Shown here: positions 41,644 through 49,378 of the stretch, in pieces
How the letters are laid out: each line of letters starts with the position of its first letter
How positions within the stretch are numbered: the stretch's first letter is position 1
DNA from: Microvirga makkahensis
GTDB taxonomy: Bacteria; Pseudomonadota; Alphaproteobacteria; Rhizobiales; Beijerinckiaceae
Reading direction: 5' to 3'
Assembly: GCF_009830105.1 (NCBI RefSeq)
Contig: NZ_WURB01000027.1
Coordinates: 1 to 54,511 of the forward strand
DNA: 54,511 nt
Notes under the pieces: model-generated
What the model was told of the DNA's origin: nothing
The model's input: only the letters and a program-made list of their open reading frames with translations
Databases searched by the model: none
Made by a program: the position numbers and the translations under genes

Positions 41644-42348
41644 ATGGATCTCAATCGTCGCGCCTTTGTTCTGGGCCTTCCGGCGGCGGCCGTTTGCTCC
41701 AGCCTTCCGGGCGGCTCGAGCTTCGCACAGCAGGCGGTATCCCGTTCTGTCTATCAGGCTATGTATGCGCCGATCGAGAACGATCTCTATCCGATCCCCG
41801 GCATCGATATTTCGCAAATCAACAGGAACTATCTGCGCCGGGTCGTCTCCTACGAGACAAGCGAAGCGCCCGGGACCATCGTGGTCGATCCCAGGAGCCG
41901 CTATCTCTACCTCGTTCTCAGGGACGGCATGGCCGTCCGCTATGGGGTCGGCGTGGGACGCTCCGGCTTCAGTTGGTCCGGCAGTGCCGTGATCAAGGAC
42001 AAGCAGGAATGGCCCGACTGGTATCCTCCGAAGGAGATGTTCGAACGACAACCCGAGCTGATGGAGCAGATGGGCGAGTTGCCCGGCGGTCCCGGCATGC
42101 CCGGCGGTCCGGGCAATCCGCTCGGAGCCCGCGCCCTGTATCTCTGGCAGGGCAACAAGGATACGCTCTATCGAATTCATGGTACCTTCGAACCCTGGAC
42201 CATCGGCACCAATGTCTCGTCGGGATGCATCCGCATGATCAACCAGGACGCGATCGACCTCTACAATCACACGCCTCTCGGCACGAAGGTGGTGGTGCTC
42301 GGCTCTTCGGGAGGCCGGCGAGGCCAACATTCCGCTAGGGCATCGTAG
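41644..42348 (+). CDS. L,D-transpeptidase (YkuD domain)
   Basis: 234 aa. A twin-arginine-like signal (NRRAFVLGLPAAA) precedes the YkuD domain (about 75-225). The catalytic site is IHGTFEPWTIGTNVSSGCIRM, with His and Cys spaced as usual. A Gly/Pro repeat (GGPGMPGGPGNP) is inserted before it, a loop seen in rhizobial family members. The enzyme forms 3-3 peptidoglycan crosslinks or attaches proteins in the periplasm. ATG at 41644; the neighbouring M15-type peptidase gene suggests a cell-wall pair. Confidence 0.92.
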   Translation: MDLNRRAFVLGLPAAAVCSSLPGGSSFAQQAVSRSVYQAMYAPIENDLYPIPGIDISQINRNYLRRVVSYETSEAPGTIVVDPRSRYLYLVLRDGMAVRYGVGVGRSGFSWSGSAVIKDKQEWPDWYPPKEMFERQPELMEQMGELPGGPGMPGGPGNPLGARALYLWQGNKDTLYRIHGTFEPWTIGTNVSSGCIRMINQDAIDLYNHTPLGTKVVVLGSSGGRRGQHSARAS

Positions 42349-42428
42349 ACGCGAGAACGAAGTATTAAGCCTATTTTTGCCATGGTTGACCGCCAAACCT
42401 TCCACAAGGGTAGCGGGACAAAACCAAA

Positions 42429-43643
42429 ATGCGGGACATCATGGCCCGACCGAAACGGTCGCTCGGCAAGCATCATGCGGTGCATGTGCTCGCGGAAAAC
42501 TGCAGGCGCAACAGGAAAAAGAGCCTTAATATTGCATATATTCTGGCCGGGGCGGTCGGCCTGCTCGCATTCTATCCATGGAATCTGACCGTTCACGCCA
42601 GTGGCGAGACGCGCACCTTGAGCTTCGTCCATACCCACCGGCAGGACAGCCTGACCGTGACCTTCCGCCGGAACGGACGATACGACGAGCAGGCTCTCGG
42701 GCAGCTCAACTGGTTCCTCCGGGACTGGCGCAACGACAAGCCGGCGCGCATGGACCCGCGCCTCTTCGACGTGCTGTGGGAGGTCTACCAAGAATCCGGG
42801 TCCCGGCAGCCCATCCATATCATCTCCTCTTATCGCTCCCCCGAAACCAATTCCGCCCTTCGCCGCCGCTCGAGCGGCGTGGCGGAGAATAGTCAGCACA
42901 TGCTGGGCAAGGCCATGGATATCCGCCTGCCGGACGTTCCCACGGCACGGCTCCGGGAAATCGCCATGCGCCTGCAATATGGTGGCGTCGGCTATTACGG
43001 ATCGTCTGATTTCGTGCATGTGGACACGGGCAGCGTGCGCGCTTGGCCGCGCATGTCGCAGCAACAGCTAGCCCGCCTTTTCCCCGATGGGAGAACGGCG
43101 CACCTACCCGCCAACGGCAGGCCGCTTCCCGGCTATGAACAGGCCCGAGTTCAGATCGCCGCCCGCAATGCGGCGCTCGCCCAGCAGGCCTCCGCCGGAG
43201 GCGGATCAATCGGATCCCTTTTGGCAAATGTCTTCGGACGAAAGACGCAGTCGCAGCCGCAAGCGCCCGTTCAGCAGCCGATCGTGGTCGCTTCTGCGGT
43301 ACCCGAGAATGTCGCATCGCCCGCGCCGCTCCCGCCGCAGCGGCCGCAGGATCTCGTGCGTCAGGTCGCCGTGGCCCAGCCCCCCATGCCGCCAGCCCGG
43401 ATCACGGACGTCTCGCCGGTAATGGGCAAGGCAACGGCCACTTTCGAGCCCATTCTGGGCTACAACGTGAAAGCCGCCGTCCGATCGCTCTTCGAGCCCA
43501 AGACCGCACTGCTCGATATGAGATTCTCCCCAGGATCGCCCGATGATCTGAATACCGCTCGCTTCACGGGTCCCGCGATCAAACCGCTACCGCGTCTTGA
43601 GCAGCAGCAGGGCCCCGGCACCTTGTGGGCAAAGGCCGGCTGA
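42429..43643 (+). CDS. YcbK/DUF882 M15-type peptidase with long tail
   Basis: 404 aa. A membrane helix (about 32-52) anchors it. The peptidase domain (60-200) keeps zinc ligands in SQHMLGKAMDIRLPD and FVHVDTGSVRAWP, as in DUF882. The C-terminal 200 residues are low complexity (Gln/Pro/Ala-rich) and probably disordered. It likely trims peptidoglycan crosslinks. The ATG at 42429 or 42441 may be used. It follows the L,D-transpeptidase gene by 80 bp and may share its mRNA. Confidence 0.88.
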   Translation: MRDIMARPKRSLGKHHAVHVLAENCRRNRKKSLNIAYILAGAVGLLAFYPWNLTVHASGETRTLSFVHTHRQDSLTVTFRRNGRYDEQALGQLNWFLRDWRNDKPARMDPRLFDVLWEVYQESGSRQPIHIISSYRSPETNSALRRRSSGVAENSQHMLGKAMDIRLPDVPTARLREIAMRLQYGGVGYYGSSDFVHVDTGSVRAWPRMSQQQLARLFPDGRTAHLPANGRPLPGYEQARVQIAARNAALAQQASAGGGSIGSLLANVFGRKTQSQPQAPVQQPIVVASAVPENVASPAPLPPQRPQDLVRQVAVAQPPMPPARITDVSPVMGKATATFEPILGYNVKAAVRSLFEPKTALLDMRFSPGSPDDLNTARFTGPAIKPLPRLEQQQGPGTLWAKAG

Positions 43644-43649
43644 CAGGCC

Positions 43650-44078
43650 CTATGCGGCTGTCGCGAAGATGATGAGCGAAAATACGGCGAAGGCGAGAAC
43701 GCCGGCTCCTGCGACAACCCAATGAGCGGGAGGCATGAGCAGAGCCGTATCCTGACGGGGCTCTGAAAGAGGGAGCTTCGCCGGTTGCAGAGGCTCCGAC
43801 TTGGTAGGCTTGGTTTTATTGCGAGGGCCTGGAAAAGGAATGATCTCAGCGCTCCGGCGGGGCGTCGATGCAGGCTTCCGCTCAGGCGATATCAGTCCCG
43901 GCTCGAGTTCGACCGGAACCCCCGTCTCCTCCAAGTGGACCACGACCAGCGCAATGTCTTCCGCGCTCATGCTCTCGATGGGAAGTCTGGCCCGCAGATC
44001 CTCTGTGGTGAGATGCCCCCGCTCGCGGCCGAGGGAGATCAAACGGTCCAGAATATTGCTGTCGAGTGCCGGCTGCAT
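43650..44078 (-). CDS. Sigma-70 region 1.1-like domain with C-terminal membrane anchor
   Basis: 142 aa. Residues 5-60 (ILDRLISLGRERGHLTTEDL, then a VPVELEPG end) follow the pattern of RpoD region 1.1: a short helix, a G-x-LT-x-E-D/E turn and an acidic strand. A Pro/Lys-rich linker (60-110) leads to a single C-terminal membrane helix (VVAGAGVLAFAVFSLIIFA). There is no other sigma region. It could bind RNA polymerase or a sigma factor at the membrane; that is inference. Convergent with the peptidase gene. Confidence 0.6.
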   Translation of the reverse strand: MQPALDSNILDRLISLGRERGHLTTEDLRARLPIESMSAEDIALVVVHLEETGVPVELEPGLISPERKPASTPRRSAEIIPFPGPRNKTKPTKSEPLQPAKLPLSEPRQDTALLMPPAHWVVAGAGVLAFAVFSLIIFATAA

Positions 44079-44197
44079 GAGGGCATCACCTCAGGATTGG
44101 ACAAGGCTCATCAGCCTAACGCCGCAATCTGGCGAGGTGTTGCACGCTCAAGGAAGGTGCGGCAGTTTTTTTGAGGTTGGCTCCCGCCCCAGCCGCC

Positions 44198-44455
44198 TCA
44201 GTTCTTCGTTGCGTTGGAAGCCTCCTGCAGGGCCTCCTTCTGCTGGCGGACCTGCTCGGACAATTGTTCGGCGATGGCGGCAAGGCGGGCGGCCGCCACC
44301 TCCTTGCCGAGCACCTCGACTTGGCCTGCCAGCCCCACCGTGAGCAGGGACTCGAAGATGATGTCGGCGGGCAGGCCTTTCTTGATCAGCTCGATGGCGA
44401 GCTTCTGCCATTGGTCGGCCAGCTGGAGACGGAGCGCGGAGTTATCGTCGGTCAT
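44198..44455 (-). CDS. Small helical protein of unknown function
   Basis: 85 aa from the ATG at 44455; the longer frame from 44497 lacks a ribosome site. It is Gln/Leu/Ala-rich and wholly helical in appearance (LADQWQKLAIELIKKGLPA, then a coiled-coil-like LSEQVRQQKEALQEA end). There is no signal peptide or family known to me. It is divergent from phoX and might share its promoter region. Confidence 0.6.
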   Translation of the reverse strand: MTDDNSALRLQLADQWQKLAIELIKKGLPADIIFESLLTVGLAGQVEVLGKEVAAARLAAIAEQLSEQVRQQKEALQEASNATKN

Positions 44456-44515
44456 GACTCGATCCATACACGATACGGCGCGCCCTGTCCCCGGCAATCG
44501 TCCTGGAACCGGAAT

Positions 44516-44533
44516 CTGTCACTCAGCTTACAT
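44516..44533 (+). promoter_or_regulatory. Candidate Pho box upstream of phoX
   Basis: CTGTCAC-TCAG-CTTACAT: two 7-bp half-sites 4 bp apart, 6/7 and 5/7 matches to the PhoB consensus CTGTCAT. It lies 45 bp before the phoX start. Confidence 0.5.
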
Positions 44534-44578
44534 GGAACCGTTCTAAGGCGGTTTCGTCCCATAAGACGGAGAAGCCAA

Positions 44579-46546
44579 ATGGAAGAGCACAAGGCTCGCC
44601 TTCGCGCGAGCGAGCTGGAGGATTCGGGTGATCTCGGGATCAACCCGACGGAAAACCTCACGATGGGCGAGATCATCGCCACGCGATTCAACCGGCGCGA
44701 TCTCCTGCGCGGCTCGCTCGCCGTGGCCGCCATTTCCGCGACCGTCGGCACGAGGGCGCTGGCGGCCAATGAGCAGCCCGCCAACAAGGTCACGGCAGGC
44801 TCTTTCGACTTCAAGGAAATCGAGGCCGGCGTCGATCAGACCCATCACGTCGCCGAAGGATATGATGCCCAGGTGCTGCTGCGCTGGGGTGATCCCATCT
44901 TCCCGGACACTCCTGAATTCGATCCCATGAACCAGACAGCGGAACGCCAAGCCCGTCAGTTCGGATACAACAGCGACTTCATCGGCTTCATTCCGATTGA
45001 CGGTTCGAGCGATCACGGCCTTCTCGTCGCCAACCACGAGTACACGAACGATGAACTCATGTTCCCCGGCGTCGGCGCTCAGGATGCAAAGGATGCCGGC
45101 TTCTCGAAGATGACCAAGGAGCTGGTGGATATCGAGATCGCTGCCCATGGCGGTGCTGTCGTCGAGATCCGCCGCGTCGGCGGAAAATGGCAGGTGGTCA
45201 AGGATTCCAAGTACAATCGCCGCATCACCGCCGATACTCCCATGGAGATCACCGGCCCTGCAGCCGGCCACGACCGCATGAAGACCGCCGCCGACCCGGC
45301 GGGCCGGCAGGTCCGGGGCATGATCAACAACTGCGCCGGAGGTATGACGCCCTGGGGGACCTGGTTGAGCTGCGAGGAGAACTTCAACGGCTACTTCTGG
45401 GGCAAGGTCGCCGAGGATCACCCCGAGGCCAGGAACTACAAGCGCTACGGCATCGGCAGGCCCGCCTATGCCTGGGGCAAGTTCCACGAGCGGTTCGATC
45501 TGGCTAAGGAGCCCAACGAGGCGAACCGCTTCGGCTGGGTCGTCGAGATCGATCCTTTCGACCCGACCTTCACGCCGAAGAAGCGCACGGCTCTCGGCCG
45601 CACCAAGCACGAGGGTGCCGCCGGAATCACCAACAGCGACGGCCGCTACGTGATCTATCTCGGCGACGATGAGCGTTTCGACTATGTCTACAAGTTCGTG
45701 ACCGCCGGAAGGGTCGATCCTCAGAACAGAGCCGCCAATTTCGGCCTGCTCGACGAAGGCACTCTCTTTGTTGCCAAGTACAACCCGGACGGAACGGGCA
45801 CCTGGCTGCCGCTGGTTCACGGCGAGGGACCGCTCACCGATGCCAACGGCTTCAAGAGCCAGGCCGACGTGGTGATCGAGACCCGCCGTGCGGCAGACCT
45901 GCTGGGCGCGACGAAGATGGACCGGCCCGAGGACATCGAGGCGAACCCGCAGACGAACCGCGTCTACGTCATGCTCACCAATAATACCCGCCGCAAGGAC
46001 GATCAGGTGGACTCCGCCAATCCCCGCGCGAACAACGCCTTCGGCCACATTGTCGAGATGATGCCGGAAGGCGGCGACCACGCCTCGGCCGCTTTCAAGT
46101 GGGAGGTTCTAGTCAAGTGCGGCGACCCTTCCGTGGCTTCCGTGGGGGCCACCTTCTCGTCCGAAACCACCCGGAACGGGTGGTTCGGCATGCCGGACAA
46201 CTGCACCATCGACAGCCAGGGCCGCCTCTGGATCGCCACCGACGGCAACAACGCCAAGGCCACGGGTCGAGCCGACGGCCTCTGGGCGCTGGAGACGGAG
46301 GGCGAGTTGCGGGGGACGTCCAAGCACTTCTTCCGTGTTCCGGTCGGCGCGGAATTGTGCGGTCCCTGCTTCACGCCGAACGACGAATCGCTGTTCGTGG
46401 CCGTGCAGCATCCCGGCGAGCCGGAGGACGACGTTGCAGCGGACTTCGAGAATCCGATCACCCGCTGGCCGGATTTCAAGGACGGCGTGCCGCCCCGCCC
46501 TTCGGTGCTCGTCATCACCCGACAGGGTGGCGGCAAGATCGCCTGA
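44579..46546 (+). CDS. phoX: PhoX-family alkaline phosphatase
   Basis: 655 aa. A long twin-arginine signal (RFNRRDLLRG then a hydrophobic core) directs folded export. The beta-propeller DUF839 body has family motifs including NHEYTNDELMFPG, NNCAGGMTPWGTWLSCEE, HEGAAG and DNCTIDSQGRLWIATDG; these hold Ca2+/Fe3+ ligands in PhoX. It releases phosphate from phosphomonoesters in the periplasm. The ATG at 44579 follows ACGGAG. The upstream Pho box candidate supports induction by phosphate starvation. A perfect 10-bp stem lies 26 bp after the stop. Confidence 0.92.
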   Translation: MEEHKARLRASELEDSGDLGINPTENLTMGEIIATRFNRRDLLRGSLAVAAISATVGTRALAANEQPANKVTAGSFDFKEIEAGVDQTHHVAEGYDAQVLLRWGDPIFPDTPEFDPMNQTAERQARQFGYNSDFIGFIPIDGSSDHGLLVANHEYTNDELMFPGVGAQDAKDAGFSKMTKELVDIEIAAHGGAVVEIRRVGGKWQVVKDSKYNRRITADTPMEITGPAAGHDRMKTAADPAGRQVRGMINNCAGGMTPWGTWLSCEENFNGYFWGKVAEDHPEARNYKRYGIGRPAYAWGKFHERFDLAKEPNEANRFGWVVEIDPFDPTFTPKKRTALGRTKHEGAAGITNSDGRYVIYLGDDERFDYVYKFVTAGRVDPQNRAANFGLLDEGTLFVAKYNPDGTGTWLPLVHGEGPLTDANGFKSQADVVIETRRAADLLGATKMDRPEDIEANPQTNRVYVMLTNNTRRKDDQVDSANPRANNAFGHIVEMMPEGGDHASAAFKWEVLVKCGDPSVASVGATFSSETTRNGWFGMPDNCTIDSQGRLWIATDGNNAKATGRADGLWALETEGELRGTSKHFFRVPVGAELCGPCFTPNDESLFVAVQHPGEPEDDVAADFENPITRWPDFKDGVPPRPSVLVITRQGGGKIA

Positions 46547-46572
46547 TCGGTCCACAGGATCATCCGGAACAT

Positions 46573-46602
46573 GACAAGGGAGTTCCCGCGACCTCCCTTG
46601 TC
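46573..46602 (+). terminator. Stem-loop after phoX
   Basis: GACAAGGGAG (46573-46582) pairs perfectly with CTCCCTTGTC (46593-46602); no T-run follows. Confidence 0.55.
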
Positions 46603-46682
46603 GTCCTCGGGGTCGCGTCGCCGCCCACTCGCTGCGGCTGCGCCAAGCACGTGATGAGAGATCCGATCATTCAGGGCGAAAG

Positions 46683-46759
46683 TGGCGCGGGCGACGGGGC
46701 TCGAACCCGCGACCTCCGGCGTGACAGGCCGGCACTCTAACCGACTGAGCTACGCCCGC
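46683..46759 (-). tRNA. tRNA-Asp (GUC)
   Basis: 77 nt with encoded CCA (46683-46685 on the complement) and discriminator G. The acceptor stem GCGGGCG/CGCCCGC, anticodon stem CCGGC/GCCGG with loop CTGTCAC, and T-loop GTTCGAGCC are all canonical, giving anticodon GTC. A stand-alone gene. Confidence 0.97.
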
Positions 46760-46903
46760 GCATTTCGTCTCCAGCGCGTCCGGCACGAAGGCTCGAATTT
46801 CCGCGGTGGAGGCGCGCTCGTACCGGTGATTGAGCGGGCTGTCAAATGTTGTTTTCGCCATCCACAGGCCCACCGTGCTTCTCCGGCTGAAAATCCTCTC
46901 CCG

Positions 46904-47128
46904 TCAATCCCGTGCACTGATGGAGAACACCTCGTACCCTGCCCCGTTCAGCACGCGCACAGCCTCCACCTCCGGGTCGCGGGATTGCGGGCGGCGGGCG
47001 AGCGAGAACACCTTCAGGGCGCGCTCCTTTGCCTTGTCGAGGGAATCGGTGCGGACCATGATCCGGCGGATCACCCCGCCTCCGGTCTCTTCCGAGGCGA
47101 CGGTTTCGATGCGGTAGATTTCAACCAC
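46904..47128 (-). CDS. Small protein of unknown function
   Basis: 74 aa if started at the GTG at 47128, which has GGAG 10 bp in front; the ATG-type start at 47188 would overlap the deformylase-like gene. The sequence (VEIYRIETV, then RIMVRTDSLDKAKERALKVF and a GYEVFS end) looks like a small alpha/beta protein. I cannot name a family. It follows the deformylase-like gene in the same direction by 31 bp and may be in one operon. Confidence 0.6.
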   Translation of the reverse strand: MVEIYRIETVASEETGGGVIRRIMVRTDSLDKAKERALKVFSLARRPQSRDPEVEAVRVLNGAGYEVFSISARD

Positions 47129-47159
47129 GAAGGAGCAACTCCACTTGAGACAGACTCCG

Positions 47160-47663
47160 CTACGCCCCAAGGCGCCGGAGCTTGTCAAATTTCCTGATCA
47201 GGCGATCCCGCTTGAGCTTCGACAGACGGTCGATCCAGAAGATCCCCTCGAGCTGATCGATTTCATGCTGATGGCAGACAGCCATCAGGCCCTCCGCCTC
47301 CTCTTCATGCTCCGCCCCGTCGAGATCGCTGTAGCATACCCGCACACGGGCATGCCGTTCGATCTCCTCGGTCACGCCCGGCATCGAGACGCTTCCCTCC
47401 ACATGCCGGATCATCACGGGCGAGGCCCAGACGATTTGCGGATTCACGTAGATATGTGGAGCGGGATCCTTCTCGAGCTGGATGACCACGAGACGCTCGG
47501 GCACCCCGATATGGGAAGCCGTGATGCCGATGCCAGGAGCGGCCCGCATGGTTTCCGTCAGATCCTGCGCCAGCGCGCGGAGCCTGCCGTCAAACGCGGT
47601 GACGGGCTCCGCCCTCCGGCGCAGGCGCGGATCGGGAAAGCGAACGATGGGACGGATCGCCAC
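47160..47663 (-). CDS. Peptide deformylase-like protein lacking metal ligands
   Basis: 167 aa with the deformylase fold, but all three motifs are altered. Motif 1 (GxGxAAxQ) reads GIGITASH (44-51). Motif 2 (EGCLS) reads EGSVS, replacing the Cys metal ligand by Ser91. Motif 3 (HExxH) reads HEIDQ (133-137), replacing one His ligand by Gln137; the catalytic Glu134 remains. Two of three metal ligands are therefore gone and normal deformylase activity is doubtful. The rest (ending DRLSKLKRDRLIRKFDKLRR) is well kept, so the gene seems under selection. It may bind peptides or act in another way. Confidence 0.85.
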   Translation of the reverse strand: MAIRPIVRFPDPRLRRRAEPVTAFDGRLRALAQDLTETMRAAPGIGITASHIGVPERLVVIQLEKDPAPHIYVNPQIVWASPVMIRHVEGSVSMPGVTEEIERHARVRVCYSDLDGAEHEEEAEGLMAVCHQHEIDQLEGIFWIDRLSKLKRDRLIRKFDKLRRLGA

Positions 47664-47689
47664 AGGGGAGGCTCCTCACCGGGAAAAGT

Positions 47690-48085
47690 TTATTTGTACC
47701 GGCCGCCGCGCTGCAGCACTTCAATCTTGTAGCCGTCTGGATCCTGAATGAAGAAGAACCTCGCCAGCAGCCTTCCCTGATGGATGAAGTCCTTGATCGG
47801 CTGGGGATTGAGGCCCAGCTCCGTCATCCGGGCATGGTCCGCCTCCAGATCATCGACTGAGACGGCAAGGTGGCCGTAGCCGTCTCCCAGGGCGTAAGGC
47901 TCGGTCCGGTCGTGATTGATTGTCAGTTCAACTTCGAAATCGCTTTCCGGGTTGCTCAGATAGACCAGGGTGAACCCATCGAAGCCGAACCGTTCGGCGA
48001 CGTCGAGTCCGAAAGCCTTCTTGTAGAAGTCGAGCGAGCGCTGCTCGTTCAGAACCCGGATCATGGAATGAATGGCCTTCGCCAT
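47690..48085 (-). CDS. gloA: Lactoylglutathione lyase (glyoxalase I)
   Basis: 131 aa, VOC fold of two beta-alpha-beta modules. Module 1 has MIRVLNEQRSLDFYKKAFGL and a FEVELTIN strand with a metal Glu; module 2 has YGHLAVSVDDL and FFIQDPDGYKIEVLQR. It converts the methylglyoxal-glutathione hemithioacetal to lactoylglutathione in the cytosol. Length is normal for the family. ATG at 48085; it lies 26 bp upstream of the deformylase-like gene, in the same direction, and possibly in an operon with it. Confidence 0.9.
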   Translation of the reverse strand: MAKAIHSMIRVLNEQRSLDFYKKAFGLDVAERFGFDGFTLVYLSNPESDFEVELTINHDRTEPYALGDGYGHLAVSVDDLEADHARMTELGLNPQPIKDFIHQGRLLARFFFIQDPDGYKIEVLQRGGRYK

Positions 48086-48291
48086 AGGAAATCCTCACTG
48101 AATTCGATGCTCGTGGAGAGCGCCAGCTGCCCTAATGGGAGGGCGCTTCCGTTCACGGCACATAGTCGAGAAAACGTGAACCTGCCAAGCTCCATGGCCG
48201 GCCAGGAGCCCGGAACCTCGTTTCGCCCTGGCCGCTTGACTTGGCACGGAGGCATCACACCCGCAACCCCTTATCGCCTCCGCCAACTCAC

Positions 48292-48330
48292 AGCCCCGTT
48301 CGGCCCGCTTTAGAACGGGGCCTTTTCATG
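48292..48330. terminator. Terminator downstream of the PBP-linked gene
   Basis: CCCCGTTC and GAACGGGG form a strong stem with loop about 12 nt and a TTTT tract on the + side; it lies between two minus-strand genes. Confidence 0.5.
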
Positions 48331-48337
48331 CCAGGAA

Positions 48338-49378
48338 TTACTTGTCCAACATCTCCGCAATGGAACGGATCCGGTTGCGGACATAGCGGGGTAACCCGGC
48401 ACTGATGGAATTGCCGGTATTGAACGAGCTCTTGCCCATGAGAACCTGAACGGGAATGAGATTGCGCAACACGGGAATGCTCGCGAACTCCTTCTTCTGC
48501 TGCAGCACGTCGGTTTCGATTCCGAGCACCATGAAGACGGTTGCTACCGACTTCGTCCCATCTGAGGGGTGCGGCTGAAGAACTGCCATCAGCTTCCCGA
48601 ATTGCATCACCTGGTTCACGTCGAACAGGGTCTGCTCGAGAACACCGGCCACAGGAGCCTCGATATTGGTAAGACCTGCCAGCCCCGCCTGGTCGATCTC
48701 CGACGGAGGAATCACCCGGATCTCGCTCTGGAACTCCATGAATTCCGAGATCTTCCTGCCGCCCTCCTCCAGCTTGTTGGCGAGACGGATCCCCACCGGG
48801 ATCCGCCCTTCGAGCGGATAGCGGGATTCGATGCACAGGCTCTGCGGAGCTCCGCACCATCGCCGGTCAGGATTGCGGTTGTGAGCACTTTGCGGGTCCC
48901 GGTGCGGACGCACCTGATCGGCGGTGATGCGGCGGTGCTTGATGGAAGGATCGATCGCCTCCAGCACCTCCAGGCTCGCGAAGCGGTCCAGGTCGATGGC
49001 ATCAGCAGGCTTCCCGATCAGGAAGCGCGCTTCCACCACATACACATGGAGCTTTTCGGTGTAGGGCTTCTCAATGCCATGGACGGACACCTTGATCAGC
49101 GGCTCCGCATAGCTCGGAAAGAGGCTCAGGAACCGTTTCTGCTGCGGCCGCTCGCGCGCCCAGTCCTCGAACCGCATGAGCCCTGTATCGCCATCGGCGA
49201 TCTTGTCGCCCGCGTGATCGCTGACGAGGATTGTCTTCGCCTTGATGCGTTCAGGCGCCACGGCGGTCACCGAAGACACCTCCTCCATCCGGAACACCTC
49301 GGCCATCGATGGAATCACGGACAGAAGGAGAGCCGCCAGAGCGATCAGGCACGGGCGCCGAAGAGGAAGTGTTCTCAT
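48338..49378 (-). CDS. Secreted protein of unknown function coupled to the PBP gene
   Basis: 346 aa. The ATG at 49378 overlaps the stop of the penicillin-binding protein gene as TGATG, indicating translational coupling and fixing the start; the earlier start at 49402 is not needed. A signal peptide (LIALAALLLSVIPSMA) is followed by a mixed alpha/beta protein without motifs I know. Two Cys (WCGAPQSLC) may form a disulfide. The tight coupling suggests work with the PBP in the envelope. Confidence 0.75.
   Translation of the reverse strand: MRTLPLRRPCLIALAALLLSVIPSMAEVFRMEEVSSVTAVAPERIKAKTILVSDHAGDKIADGDTGLMRFEDWARERPQQKRFLSLFPSYAEPLIKVSVHGIEKPYTEKLHVYVVEARFLIGKPADAIDLDRFASLEVLEAIDPSIKHRRITADQVRPHRDPQSAHNRNPDRRWCGAPQSLCIESRYPLEGRIPVGIRLANKLEEGGRKISEFMEFQSEIRVIPPSEIDQAGLAGLTNIEAPVAGVLEQTLFDVNQVMQFGKLMAVLQPHPSDGTKSVATVFMVLGIETDVLQQKKEFASIPVLRNLIPVQVLMGKSSFNTGNSISAGLPRYVRNRIRSIAEMLDK

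Noticed and set aside
44543..46081. 512-codon open frame on the minus strand
   Set aside because: Mirror frame of phoX; phoX has intact Tat signal, motifs and a Pho box.
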